Translations under genes and position numbers: made by a program
The notes under the pieces: generated by a model
What the model was told of the DNA's origin: nothing
The model's database searches: none
Seen by the model: the letters and a program-made list of their open reading frames with translations, nothing else
NCBI RefSeq assembly: GCF_016508585.1
Contig: NZ_JADVOP010000008.1
Location: 62,001-126,000 of the forward strand
Source of the DNA: Acinetobacter baumannii
GTDB lineage: Bacteria; Pseudomonadota; Gammaproteobacteria; Pseudomonadales; Moraxellaceae
DNA: 64,000 bases
Reading direction: 5' to 3'
Shown: piece after piece, positions 27,192-36,317 of the stretch
Layout: each line of letters starts with the position of its first letter
Position numbering within the stretch: position 1 is the stretch's first letter

Positions 27192-27337
27192 AGATCGTTT
27201 ATAATTTCATACTAAATATTGCAATCAAGTTTACACTGTCCGTTGTAAGATGTGTCACAAAGATCAGTGAAAAATCAGCTCAGCAATAAAACAATCACCC
27301 CAGCAATAACACCGTATCGATTGAATAAGGACTTTCT

Positions 27338-29512
27338 TTGAACACATGGCTGTTAAAACTACGAAAAGCTACCTATAACACAAGTTTCATGTATAACTTG
27401 AGGATGATCATCGCCTTTACGGGCACTGCTTTTGTTCCTTATTTATTGGATCAACAGTTGATGACCATTCCATTGACCTTGGGTGTAGTTGCAGCCGGTT
27501 TGAGTGATATTGATGACCGCTTTTCAGTGCGGATCATGAATTTGATTTATACCTATATCGGATTTTTTATCACCGCTGCCTCAGTCAGTCTGCTGTTCCC
27601 CTATCCCGTGCTTTTTGCATTAGGTTTAATTGTTTCTTGTATTGGATGGATTTTACTGGGTTCCTTGGGAAGACGCTATGCCACCATTTCTTACGGTTGC
27701 TTAGTCGTTTCAGTTTATTCCATGCTTGGAGTTCATCTATTTGAGCAATGGTATATCCAACCCAGCTTATTGGTTATTGGGGCAATTTGGTATGGTCTCA
27801 TTTCTACCATCAGTTTTTTGCTCTTTCCAGTGCGCCAGGTTCAAGACAAACTGTCACAATGTTTTTCGTCGTTGGGCAATTTTCTTTTTTCTAAATCCAA
27901 CTTGTTTGATGTCGATATGACACCGACCAGCTATCAAGACAGCATGATTAGCCTGTCCATGGAAAATGGTCAACTGATTAGCATTTTTAATGATATGCGT
28001 ACGGCATTGCTCACCCGTCTAAAAGGTGACCGAGGGCAACGTGATACACGACGTAGTTTACAATACTACTTTGTAGCACAAGATATTCATGAACGCGCGG
28101 ATTCAGCGCATATTGATTATCAAAAACTGGCAAAAATGTTTGAACATAGTGATGTTTTATTTCGCTTTCAACGTATTTTGGCTTTACAGGGTAAAGCGTG
28201 CAAGGATTTAAGCGACAGCATTTTACATCGAACCACTTATCAACATAATGCCCGCTTTGAACATGCCTTTAAAAATTTAAAACAGTCGCTAAACAAACTT
28301 AAAAAAGAAGAACATTATGATCTCATCTGGATCAATTCATTATTCGCACTCTATCAAAATTTGAAATCGATTGATGCTCAATTGCAGAACCTAGAAACTG
28401 AACGTCACATTATAAATGATCAAAATAAAAACGTTGAACAACAACTGAAAGATGATGATTTAAAAGGCTGGGATGATATTGTCATCCGCATCAAACAAAA
28501 TTTAACACCTGAATCAGTCTTATTCAGACATGCAATTCGGGTTTCTGTGGTTTTATTTATCGGTTACGTTTTTGTGCAATTAACCAATATTCAATATGGT
28601 TATTGGATCTTATTAACAGCACTCTTTGTCAGCCAACCAAACTTTAATGCCACCAAACGCCGCTTAAGATTACGCATCGTGGGAACTCTCGGTGGAATTA
28701 TATTAGGTTATGCGATCTTATTCTTTGTCCCTTCCATTGAAGGACAGCTCTTGTTGCTCGTGATAAGTGGCGTGCTATTTTTCGACCTCCGCAGTAAACA
28801 ATACGCCCAAGCAACAGCCTTCATTACCATCATGGCACTGATCAACTTTAACTTAGATGGGCTGGGCTTTGAAGCAGCTCTACCGCGTATGATCGATACG
28901 GTAATTGGATGTGCCTTAGCCTGGTTTGGGGTGAGCTTTATTTTTCCAGATTGGAGATTCCGTCGTTTGCCTAGAACCATTCAACGTTCTTTGGAAGCAC
29001 AATGTAATTATCTGGCTGATGTGGTTACCCAATATCATCAGGGGCGTAACAACAGTCTGAACTACCGTATTGTACGTCGAGCAGCTCACAACACAGATGC
29101 GGATGTTGCATCATTGATTTCAACTTTGGCAACAGAACCGGATTTTGATCAAAGTCAGAAAACATTGGCTTTTGAGTTTTTATGTTTGAATCATACCTTC
29201 CTCAGCTATATCGCGGCATTGGGTGCACACCGTGAAAAAATCCAGGATCAGCAGGTTTTAAATCTACTGGATCAAGCTTTGGATGATATTCGTGGTGCCT
29301 TGTTACGGGATGAAATGCCTGATTTAACAGCACATAATATGCTACAAGCGATTCGCACTCGCTTAGGTCAATCGGAAGCAGATGACTCTAAATCATTGAT
29401 TATTCTTCAACAACTTTCATTAATGTTTAGTATTCTCAAACAACTGAGTACTCTCAAACAAAATTTAAGTCATGCCCGTGACGATCAATCTACGGAATTA
29501 GCTTCTTTATAA
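27338..29512 (+). CDS. YccS/YhfK-type inner-membrane protein (FUSC family)
   Basis: Membrane protein of 724 residues of the FUSC/aromatic acid exporter group. It has an N-terminal block of helices (about 20-165), a long cytoplasmic helical region (about 180-395), a second helix block (about 400-545), and a cytoplasmic C-terminus. The start is TTG at 27338, supported by AAGGA 6 bp upstream; the first ATG in frame would cut into the first domain. The family often exports hydroxycinnamates or is linked to envelope stress, but its substrate is unassigned. Confidence 0.85.
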   Translation: MNTWLLKLRKATYNTSFMYNLRMIIAFTGTAFVPYLLDQQLMTIPLTLGVVAAGLSDIDDRFSVRIMNLIYTYIGFFITAASVSLLFPYPVLFALGLIVSCIGWILLGSLGRRYATISYGCLVVSVYSMLGVHLFEQWYIQPSLLVIGAIWYGLISTISFLLFPVRQVQDKLSQCFSSLGNFLFSKSNLFDVDMTPTSYQDSMISLSMENGQLISIFNDMRTALLTRLKGDRGQRDTRRSLQYYFVAQDIHERADSAHIDYQKLAKMFEHSDVLFRFQRILALQGKACKDLSDSILHRTTYQHNARFEHAFKNLKQSLNKLKKEEHYDLIWINSLFALYQNLKSIDAQLQNLETERHIINDQNKNVEQQLKDDDLKGWDDIVIRIKQNLTPESVLFRHAIRVSVVLFIGYVFVQLTNIQYGYWILLTALFVSQPNFNATKRRLRLRIVGTLGGIILGYAILFFVPSIEGQLLLLVISGVLFFDLRSKQYAQATAFITIMALINFNLDGLGFEAALPRMIDTVIGCALAWFGVSFIFPDWRFRRLPRTIQRSLEAQCNYLADVVTQYHQGRNNSLNYRIVRRAAHNTDADVASLISTLATEPDFDQSQKTLAFEFLCLNHTFLSYIAALGAHREKIQDQQVLNLLDQALDDIRGALLRDEMPDLTAHNMLQAIRTRLGQSEADDSKSLIILQQLSLMFSILKQLSTLKQNLSHARDDQSTELASL

Positions 29513-29551
29513 AAGAGCATAAAATTTGCCTAGATATTTGGTACAATAGGC

Positions 29552-29575
29552 GCACTAAATCTTGGGATTTAGTGC
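29552..29575 (+). promoter_or_regulatory. perfect 10-bp hairpin in the leader of the YcxB-like gene
   Basis: GCACTAAATC and GATTTAGTGC pair around TTGG, 36 bp before the ATG at 29612, just downstream of a possible -10 (TACAAT, 29542-29547). No T run follows, so it is not a plain terminator; it may stabilise the mRNA or bind a protein. Confidence 0.45.
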
Positions 29576-29611
29576 TAAACTCTGACTAGATTTACATACA
29601 TTACTGACACT

Positions 29612-30172
29612 ATGACTGCCAAGAACATTTACGCTTATACCTTACAACCAGTTCCATACGAAGTATCGGAAGCCGAACAACGTAGTGCTCAACTTGCGAT
29701 TTGGCGCAGTACCAATAAAATTGGGACTAAAGCTTGGGCAATCATGGGTGTCGCTGTTGTCCTTTCCATTCTGGGTATTGCCTTAATTAAAAACTACTCC
29801 ACCATTATTTTTTGGGTCATTCTTGCCTGTGTGGCGATTTATCTTTTAGTACGAAAATTTGGGCTTGAATGGTATGTAAAACGTAAGATGAATGAGTTTC
29901 CAGTTCAAGAAATTAAAGGTGTCAAATTAGGTGTACAGCCAAGTGGTATCGTGATGCGCCAGCAAATGGGCGTACAAGAAGGGGTGGGTACAATTGGCTG
30001 GAAAGATGTTTATGAATGGTATAACACACCAGAATTTTTACTTGTGAATTTTAAAGTAAAAGGTCAGCAAGGTGCCTATATCTTACCTAAGCGTATGGAC
30101 AGCAAAAATTTCCCATTCGAGACTTTGCGTAAACATCTTAAAGAAACAGTTGGCGAAGCAAAAACACTGTAA
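29612..30172 (+). CDS. YcxB-like membrane protein
   Basis: A 186-residue protein with two adjacent transmembrane helices (about 40-60 and 64-81) and a cytoplasmic C-terminal domain. The part IGWKDVYEWYNTPEFLLVNFKVKG...AYILPKR resembles the YcxB-like C-terminal domain of unknown function. The gene stands alone between the FUSC gene and an iron-regulated reductase and has its own terminator. No enzymatic motif is visible. Confidence 0.75.
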   Translation: MTAKNIYAYTLQPVPYEVSEAEQRSAQLAIWRSTNKIGTKAWAIMGVAVVLSILGIALIKNYSTIIFWVILACVAIYLLVRKFGLEWYVKRKMNEFPVQEIKGVKLGVQPSGIVMRQQMGVQEGVGTIGWKDVYEWYNTPEFLLVNFKVKGQQGAYILPKRMDSKNFPFETLRKHLKETVGEAKTL

Positions 30173-30190
30173 ACGTTAAAGACTTCATAA

Positions 30191-30215
30191 AACCTCCATT
30201 GTTGGAGGTTTTTTT
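30191..30215 (+). terminator. terminator of the YcxB-like gene
   Basis: AACCTCCA and TGGAGGTT form an 8-bp stem with a 4-base loop, followed by a T run. It lies 18 bp past the stop. Confidence 0.85.
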
Positions 30216-30240
30216 ACATTTATGACGACTATTTTAATAA

Positions 30241-30266
30241 AAATGATAATGAGAATAAATATTATC
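30241..30266. promoter_or_regulatory. Fur-box-like site
   Basis: The segment contains GATAAT, GAGAAT and ATTATC hexamers in the arrangement expected for overlapping Fur hexamers. It lies about 75-100 bp before the PepSY/flavoreductase gene, which suits iron repression. It is not a perfect match. Confidence 0.6.
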
Positions 30267-30338
30267 TGCAAAATTCATTATCTCTCCTAGATATTCAGCT
30301 ATAATCTACAATCAAACAATTCTTCCCTTTCCATCACC

Positions 30339-32951
30339 ATGTTTAAAAAGACTTTTTTCCAAATACACTGGTTTTTAGGCATTACAGCGGGCTTGATCCT
30401 TTCGATTATGGGGGTTACAGGTGCGATCTACTCTTATGAACAACCGATTCAGAGATGGTTAAATCCAGACAGTTATACTGTAAAAGTTGAAAATCATGCG
30501 AAATTAACCCCTGCTGAAATTTATCAACACTTTCAAGTTCAAAATCCTGAAATGAAGATCAACAGTATTACTGTTGCCAAAGTGCCTGAAGAAGCGTCAA
30601 ATATCAATATTGTTAAAGAAGGTGCACGTAGAGGGTATACCATGATGGTCAATCCCTATACGGCAGAAATCCTGCCTGAAGTTAGAGGCAAAGATTTTTT
30701 TCAATTTATACAACAACTGCACCGCAATCTTACAGTAGGTGAAGTCGGTAAACAGATTACTGGTGCAAGTACCTTGATGCTTATCTTCTTTGTACTCAGC
30801 GGTTTGTATCTTCGTTGGCCAAAAAAACATTCTTTTAAACAGTGGTTTGCATTAAAGCCTAAACTCAAAGGTCGCAATTTCCTTTGGGATTTACATGCAG
30901 TGGTCGGAACTTGGGTGGTTATTTTCTATTTGCTTTTAGCATGTACAGGACTGTATTGGTCATATGACTGGTGGCGTGATGGCATGTTTAAGGTGATGGG
31001 TGTTGAAAGACCTCAACCCGAAATGCAAGGACCTCGCATGGGTGAAGGCAAAGAGCGTCAAGGCAATGCCACACAATTGCAACAAGGACGTGATCAGCAT
31101 CTACGTAATGGACCACGACAAGCAAAAGAAGGTCTAAAACCTGAACAGATCCAAAAAGTTCTGACACAGACATGGAATGGCTTTAATTCACAAATCAAAC
31201 GGGATTACTCGACGCTGACGATTTCGATTCCGAAAAAAGCCGATGGTAAAGTCGAACTCACATTTGTTGATGCAATTCCGCAGCATGAGCGTGCACGAAA
31301 CAAAGCGATTTATGATTATCAAAATGCTCAAATTGAAAAAATTGATTTATATGAAGTTAAACCGTTGAATGAAAAAATCATGAGCAGTATGTTACCTGTT
31401 CATCGCGGTAGCTTTTTTGGTCCAGTATTCCAATTTATTATTATGCTTGCCGCTTTGGCAATGCCATTGTTCTTTATTACAGGATGGATGCTCTATTTAA
31501 AACGTCGCAAACAAAAGAAATTAACCCTTGCAGCGAAACAGTCTGGCTCAGCAATTCAAATTGATCCCAATGCAACACCATGGTTAATTGCTTATGCTTC
31601 ACAGACAGGTGTATCTGAACAATTGGCATGGCGCACTTCTATCAGCCTGCAAGAAGCACATCAACCCACTACTGTAAAATCTGTCCAACAGCTTTCTGAA
31701 GAAGATTTAAAACAAGCGAAGCAAGTTTTATGGATTGCCAGTACTTATGGGACTGGTGAAGCACCTGATCTAGCATCGCATTTTGAGAAGAAGTTAATGA
31801 GCAAATCATTAGACCTGTCTCATCTCAAATATGCAGTTTTAGCCTTAGGCTCACAAGACTATCCAGAAACTTACTGTAGCTTTGGTCATCGTATTGACCA
31901 GTGGTTACAACAATCTGGAGCACAGCAATTATTTAGGACCATTGAAGTCAATAATGGCAGCAATAGCGACATTCAACAATGGAATAAGGCTTTGACACAA
32001 GCCACCAAACTTGACCTGCAAACCATGTCGATTGATAAAGTTTTTGATCAGTGGCATTTGAGCAAACGAGAATTACTCAATCCAGACAGTTTAGGTGCAC
32101 CTGCATTCAATATTGAACTCCATGCCTGTCATGAAACAGTATGGCAAGCAGGTGATATCGCAGAAGTTCAAACGGGAAACAGCCCAGAACGTATTCAAAA
32201 ATTTTTGGATAAATATCAAATTGATCCCGATACACCAGTCGATTCACACGAACAACAGCCGATTAAAAATATTCTTTGGGATCGAGATTTAACTGTTGAA
32301 GTTGAACCTTTTGCCAACATGGAACATTTACTTGAACAGTTAGCAACTTTGCCTACTCGGGAATACTCGATTGCCAGTATTCCAAGTCAACAAGTATTAC
32401 GCTTGGTGGTTCGTCAACAGCGTGATGCTCAGGATGAACTTGGTTTAGGCTCAGGCTGGTTGACCTCACACTTAAAATTGCGTGACAAAGTTGCGTTAAG
32501 AATTCGCAATAATGATTCATTCCATTTAATCACGGATAATCGCCCGATTATCTGTATTGGGAATGGGACAGGGATTGCTGGTTTAATGAGTTTAATCCAT
32601 GCCCGTGTTCGTCTGGACTATACGGAAAACTGGTTAATTTTTGGTGAACGCCAGCAAGCACATGATTTCTTCTTTAAGGACACCATTCAAGCTTGGCAAA
32701 ATACAGCAATGTTACAACGGATCGACTTGGCTTTTTCCCGTGATCAAGCAGAAAAAGTCTATGTTCACCATAAACTACGTGATCATGCTGATGAAGTTCG
32801 AAAATGGATTGCAAATGATGCTGTGATCTATGTCTGTGGAAGCATTGACGGAATGGCAAGTGATGTTGATCAAGCTTTGATTGATATTCTAGGGCAAGAT
32901 ACAGTTGAACAATTACGCTTAGATGGGCGTTATCGACGTGATGTTTACTAA
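30339..32951 (+). CDS. PepSY/flavodoxin/flavoreductase membrane fusion protein
   Basis: An 870-residue inner-membrane protein joining a PepSY-type heme-b-like transmembrane part (about 1-395, with helices near 15-35, 145-165, 185-205 and 365-385) to a CysJ-like cytoplasmic reductase. The flavodoxin domain starts at PWLIAYASQTGVSEQ (about 414), a shortened FAD domain follows (about 575-735, EYSIASIPSQ), and the NADPH domain begins at PIICIGNGTGIAG (about 736). Electrons would pass from NADPH to a periplasmic acceptor; ferric siderophore reduction is inferred from the Fur-like box upstream. A terminator follows. Confidence 0.87.
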   Translation: MFKKTFFQIHWFLGITAGLILSIMGVTGAIYSYEQPIQRWLNPDSYTVKVENHAKLTPAEIYQHFQVQNPEMKINSITVAKVPEEASNINIVKEGARRGYTMMVNPYTAEILPEVRGKDFFQFIQQLHRNLTVGEVGKQITGASTLMLIFFVLSGLYLRWPKKHSFKQWFALKPKLKGRNFLWDLHAVVGTWVVIFYLLLACTGLYWSYDWWRDGMFKVMGVERPQPEMQGPRMGEGKERQGNATQLQQGRDQHLRNGPRQAKEGLKPEQIQKVLTQTWNGFNSQIKRDYSTLTISIPKKADGKVELTFVDAIPQHERARNKAIYDYQNAQIEKIDLYEVKPLNEKIMSSMLPVHRGSFFGPVFQFIIMLAALAMPLFFITGWMLYLKRRKQKKLTLAAKQSGSAIQIDPNATPWLIAYASQTGVSEQLAWRTSISLQEAHQPTTVKSVQQLSEEDLKQAKQVLWIASTYGTGEAPDLASHFEKKLMSKSLDLSHLKYAVLALGSQDYPETYCSFGHRIDQWLQQSGAQQLFRTIEVNNGSNSDIQQWNKALTQATKLDLQTMSIDKVFDQWHLSKRELLNPDSLGAPAFNIELHACHETVWQAGDIAEVQTGNSPERIQKFLDKYQIDPDTPVDSHEQQPIKNILWDRDLTVEVEPFANMEHLLEQLATLPTREYSIASIPSQQVLRLVVRQQRDAQDELGLGSGWLTSHLKLRDKVALRIRNNDSFHLITDNRPIICIGNGTGIAGLMSLIHARVRLDYTENWLIFGERQQAHDFFFKDTIQAWQNTAMLQRIDLAFSRDQAEKVYVHHKLRDHADEVRKWIANDAVIYVCGSIDGMASDVDQALIDILGQDTVEQLRLDGRYRRDVY

Positions 32952-32989
32952 GCCGGACATAAGGTCTAAACCATCCTAAATAAGCCTAT

Positions 32990-33018
32990 AAAACCGAGCA
33001 GAATTGCTCGGTTTTATT
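32990..33018 (+). terminator. terminator of the flavoreductase gene
   Basis: AAAACCGAGCA and TGCTCGGTTTT pair around GAAT and run into ATTTT. It lies 39 bp past the stop. Confidence 0.85.
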
Positions 33019-33084
33019 TTCACTACCCCTCATTGCCTGAGATCGTTTACAATCAATGTTGGATGACATTACTTCTCATAGACC

Positions 33085-33870
33085 ATGAACAAAAATAAAT
33101 TATTGCGTTTGAGCCTATTCATTAGTGGTGGGTTATTATTTCTTGATGGCTTTATTTTGCTACTGTATAAAAAGATTCATTTAGGCACACTCCTTCCCTT
33201 ATTGATTGGTTTGGTCTTTATCTGTACCAGTATCTGGGGAAAAGCAATTCAACACCGCCTGGCACAACATTCCAAACTTAAAAAACTCTGGCGTCTCGGT
33301 TGGTCTCTGTTTGGGATTTGGCTGATCAGTCTCATTGGCTTTTTTACTTATATCCAATTTAACACTCAGCACAATCATATAGAAAATGGTTTAGATGCAA
33401 TCATCGTTTTAGGCAGTGGAATAATACAAGGTAAGGCGTCTCCCACACTTGCCAAGCGCTTGGATCGAGCAGGCAATATTGCAGAACTGCAACCACAGGC
33501 ATGGGTTATTGTCAGTGGAGGAAAAGATTTTGGTGAGATTAAAACTGAAGCTGAAATCATGTCAAAGTATTTGGAAGAGAATTATAAGATTCAACCCAAT
33601 AGAATTCTTCAAGAAAATGAAAGTACCAGTACAGATTTAAACCTCAAGAACAGCCAAGCCATTTTGCAACAGCATGATGTATCTTTAAGTTCAAAAATTG
33701 CAATCGTCACCAGTGATTTCCATACCTTACGTGCAGCAGCAATCGCAAAAAAACAAGGTTATCGCAACTTTATGACCATCGGTGCTGAAACACCCCTGAG
33801 CACCCGATATAACGCATGGTTAAGAGAATATTTTGCATATATCAGCGGTTGGGTACTGGGAGAATATTAA
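33085..33870 (+). CDS. YdcF-family (DUF218) membrane protein
   Basis: A 261-residue protein with three N-terminal helices (about 7-26, 31-50 and 69-91) and a periplasmic DUF218 domain. The motifs DAIIVLGSGIIQGKASPTLAKRLDRA, VIVSGGKDFGE...TEAEIMSKYL, ENESTSTDLNLKNS and VTSDFHTLRAAAIAKKQG are in family order. ElyC, the E. coli homologue, is involved in peptidoglycan assembly; here the function is inferred only. It converges on the DUF2750 gene. Confidence 0.88.
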   Translation: MNKNKLLRLSLFISGGLLFLDGFILLLYKKIHLGTLLPLLIGLVFICTSIWGKAIQHRLAQHSKLKKLWRLGWSLFGIWLISLIGFFTYIQFNTQHNHIENGLDAIIVLGSGIIQGKASPTLAKRLDRAGNIAELQPQAWVIVSGGKDFGEIKTEAEIMSKYLEENYKIQPNRILQENESTSTDLNLKNSQAILQQHDVSLSSKIAIVTSDFHTLRAAAIAKKQGYRNFMTIGAETPLSTRYNAWLREYFAYISGWVLGEY

Positions 33871-33899
33871 ACTGAATACAGCTCCATTCATCCTCTCCC

Positions 33900-34367
33900 T
33901 CAAGGATGTATCCGAATCTTGCGTGGTAAAGGGAGACGGGTTTGATCTTGAAAAAGCTCAGGTTGAGCTGTATAAAGCTGATATAAATAGCTTTTTATGT
34001 CCAGTAAGAACTTACGTCCTGAAATCAAAATATTCTGCCCTTCAGGGGTTAAATTGATTGACAGTAAAGTATCATTCTGTTGAATGAAAGGAATCATTTG
34101 CTCGATAAAAGAAATAAAATTGATTTCCTGAACATTGAAACGACTCCAGTTGTCTTTGACCAATAACTGCGCCAAACTTCTACTTTGCCATACCGCTACA
34201 GCTTGTTGTCCTGTAGGGGTTGCACATAAAGCCCAACCGTCATCATAAAGTGCAAAAACTTTAGCTTCAGACACTATTTTTTCGAGAAATGCTTTGTATT
34301 GATCTGTAGCTTGAGCAGTATTTTTCTGTACTGAAGACGCAGCCTTGCGTTGATATGGATTTCGCAT
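33900..34367 (-). CDS. DUF2750 domain protein
   Basis: A 155-residue soluble protein. The segment SEAKVFALYDDGWALCATPTGQQAVAVWQSRSLAQLLV is the DUF2750 core, with the rest helical (NFISFIEQMIPFIQQND). No catalytic motif can be seen. It is a monocistronic minus-strand gene between ydcF and the tRNA array, whose 3' end lies 78 bp upstream of it. Confidence 0.8.
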   Translation of the reverse strand: MRNPYQRKAASSVQKNTAQATDQYKAFLEKIVSEAKVFALYDDGWALCATPTGQQAVAVWQSRSLAQLLVKDNWSRFNVQEINFISFIEQMIPFIQQNDTLLSINLTPEGQNILISGRKFLLDIKSYLYQLYTAQPELFQDQTRLPLPRKIRIHP

Positions 34368-34444
34368 AAGATACTTATTTTTAAAATAATTATATAGTTA
34401 TTCTACACAAAATTTTAAAATAAATAAATAGAAGAAAGGAAATT

Positions 34445-34520
34445 TGGTGGGCGCTGACGGGATCGAACCGCCGACATTCTGCTTGTAAGGCAGACGCTCT
34501 ACCAACTGAGCTAAGCGCCC
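34445..34520 (-). tRNA. tRNA-Val (UAC), copy 1
   Basis: The minus strand reads GGGCGCTTAGCTCAGTTGG at the 5' end, with anticodon loop CTTACAA and an encoded CCA end; 76 bases. It is the last gene of the transcribed array and is identical to the other Val copies. Confidence 0.96.
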
Positions 34521-34620
34521 TGATGAGAATAAACAATATTGCATTGCTTAAACTGAATGAGATGTAAAAAGAACAATCATTTTACATTTACATATCTTAA
34601 TCTCAGGATATCAAGATAAA

Positions 34621-34697
34621 TGGCGCAGCGGACGGGACTCGAACCCGCGACCCTCGGCGTGACAGGCCGATATTCTAACCAACTGAACTACCGCTGC
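34621..34697 (-). tRNA. tRNA-Asp (GUC), copy 1
   Basis: Minus strand GCAGCGGTAGTTCAGTTGG with anticodon GTC in loop CTGTCAC and encoded CCA; 77 bases. It lies 8 bp after Val copy 2 in the transcript and 100 bp before Val copy 1. Confidence 0.96.
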
Positions 34698-34705
34698 ACT
34701 GTATA

Positions 34706-34781
34706 TGGTGGGCGCTGACGGGATCGAACCGCCGACATTCTGCTTGTAAGGCAGACGCTCTACCAACTGAGCTAAGCGCCC
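34706..34781 (-). tRNA. tRNA-Val (UAC), copy 2
   Basis: Identical to Val copy 1, with anticodon TAC and encoded CCA. It forms a tight pair (8 bp) with Asp copy 1. Confidence 0.96.
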
Positions 34782-34896
34782 TGAGTGAGGATTAACAGAG
34801 ATCACCCTGTTTAAACTTCAATAATGATGAATTGAACAAACGAAAGCGTTATATCTAAACATCTCCATTCATCTTCATCTCAGGAATCAAGATAAA

Positions 34897-34973
34897 TGGC
34901 GCAGCGGACGGGACTCGAACCCGCGACCCTCGGCGTGACAGGCCGATATTCTAACCAACTGAACTACCGCTGC
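34897..34973 (-). tRNA. tRNA-Asp (GUC), copy 2
   Basis: Identical to Asp copy 1. It follows Val copy 3 by 8 bp; the 115-bp spacer to Val copy 2 starts with the same sequence (ATCTCAGGA...ATCAAGATAAA, on the plus strand) seen before Asp copy 1. Confidence 0.96.
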
Positions 34974-34981
34974 GTTTTATA

Positions 34982-35057
34982 TGGTGGGCGCTGACGGGAT
35001 CGAACCGCCGACATTCTGCTTGTAAGGCAGACGCTCTACCAACTGAGCTAAGCGCCC
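34982..35057 (-). tRNA. tRNA-Val (UAC), copy 3
   Basis: Identical to the other Val copies. It forms an 8-bp-spaced pair with Asp copy 2. Confidence 0.96.
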
Positions 35058-35133
35058 TAAACGAGTCAATAAACAAAAAACTTATTTAAACTCTGATTAG
35101 GTTATTACACCTGTTCACAATTTTTCTGTAAAG

Positions 35134-35210
35134 TGGCGCAGCGGACGGGACTCGAACCCGCGACCCTCGGCGTGACAGGCCGATATTCTAACCAACTGAA
35201 CTACCGCTGC
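35134..35210 (-). tRNA. tRNA-Asp (GUC), copy 3
   Basis: Identical to the other Asp copies. It lies 42 bp after Asp copy 4 and 76 bp before Val copy 3. Confidence 0.96.
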
Positions 35211-35252
35211 ACTTTAACATATTATTGCTATACAAACGATTTTTGAATTTAA

Positions 35253-35329
35253 TGGCGCAGCGGACGGGACTCGAACCCGCGACCCTCGGCGTGACAGGCC
35301 GATATTCTAACCAACTGAACTACCGCTGC
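35253..35329 (-). tRNA. tRNA-Asp (GUC), copy 4
   Basis: Identical to the other Asp copies; 21 bp after Val copy 4. Confidence 0.96.
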
Positions 35330-35350
35330 ACTAAATTCAACGTTAAAGCT

Positions 35351-35426
35351 TGGTGGGCGCTGACGGGATCGAACCGCCGACATTCTGCTTGTAAGGCAGA
35401 CGCTCTACCAACTGAGCTAAGCGCCC
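35351..35426 (-). tRNA. tRNA-Val (UAC), copy 4
   Basis: First gene of the array in transcript order, 26 bp from the -10 of the promoter. Identical to the other Val copies. Confidence 0.96.
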
Positions 35427-35452
35427 TAACGACTTCATCGTTTGTGAGGTGC

Positions 35453-35480
35453 ATTATAGAGAATCTTTACTGTGTGTCAA
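35453..35480 (-). promoter_or_regulatory. strong sigma-70 promoter of the tRNA array
   Basis: On the minus strand a perfect TTGACA (35475-35480) and a perfect TATAAT (35453-35458) are 16 bp apart, about 26 bp before Val copy 4. It probably drives all eight tRNA genes. Confidence 0.88.
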
Positions 35481-35710
35481 ACGCTTTTCTCTATGTTTTA
35501 AGTATTTTAGGTGTGAGTGATTAAAAAATAGATCATTTTAATTTAATTTATTCTTTTTTGTTTATTATTTATCTATTTATCAAATATCCATTCCACTGCT
35601 TTTATGCTCTTTCATTCGTAAGTTAAGTCATATTTCTGCTATTGCAGCTTGCTTATATCGCGGCTTAAAAACTCTTTGCAGATGATTGAACATATTTAAA
35701 ATCTGTCCAA

Positions 35711-36124
35711 TCACGACTGATCCTGTTGTCTACCCGTTGCCACAGAACGGGGTTCTGGACGCAACCACAACCAGACTGCAACAATAAACATGGTGAGATC
35801 AGTGAAAATTTTGACGGCCAAAGGTGCATTGGTAAAGAGCATAATAATACCACTGATCAGCATCATGATACTGGCAATCCATTTTGCTTTACGGGGTACA
35901 GTACCATTTTCTCGCCATGCTCGAAGGGTTACGCCATATTTAGGATGATTCATTAACCACGCATCAACCTGAGGCCAACCTTTTGAGGCTGCCCATGCAG
36001 CTAAAATAAGAAAAACTGTGGTTGGCATTCCAGGTAATAATGCGCCTATAAATCCAAGCACAATAAACAGCACCACCAATGTTCGCCAAAACAAAATTTT
36101 CATAGCTTCACTCAACCTACGCAC
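35711..36124 (-). CDS. YbaN-family (DUF454) inner-membrane protein
   Basis: A 137-residue protein. Three or four helices are present (about 8-36, 79-95, 99-124). The motifs LGFIGALLPGMPTTVFLILAAWAASKGWP and NHPKYGVTLRAWRENGTVPRKAK are the DUF454 signatures. The function of the family is not known. It is a single gene upstream of the tRNA array on the same strand, with no obvious terminator between. Confidence 0.88.
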   Translation of the reverse strand: MRRLSEAMKILFWRTLVVLFIVLGFIGALLPGMPTTVFLILAAWAASKGWPQVDAWLMNHPKYGVTLRAWRENGTVPRKAKWIASIMMLISGIIMLFTNAPLAVKIFTDLTMFIVAVWLWLRPEPRSVATGRQQDQS

Positions 36125-36317
36125 AGCCCAGTATACCGTTCAATTGATATACGCTGTATATTTTCAAACGATACTGCTCATTTTATTTTAGAATCATGTT
36201 GTTCATTATTTTCGATACCCAGCAAATTAAACTTGCATCTTGATCATCTTGTTTGCTTGAATTACCGCTTTATCCCTTCTTTCTTTATTCCTGAGTTTCA
36301 AGCTGAGATGTAATGCA

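Noticed and set aside
34445-35426. Regularly repeated 76-77 bp units suggesting a CRISPR or other tandem repeat array
   Set aside because: The units are tRNA-Val and tRNA-Asp genes with encoded CCA; spacers are of unequal length and not CRISPR-like.
34611-35524. Open frames across the tRNA genes (34611-34805 minus, 35225-35524 plus)
   Set aside because: They read through tRNA sequences and have no ribosome site; chance frames in structured DNA.
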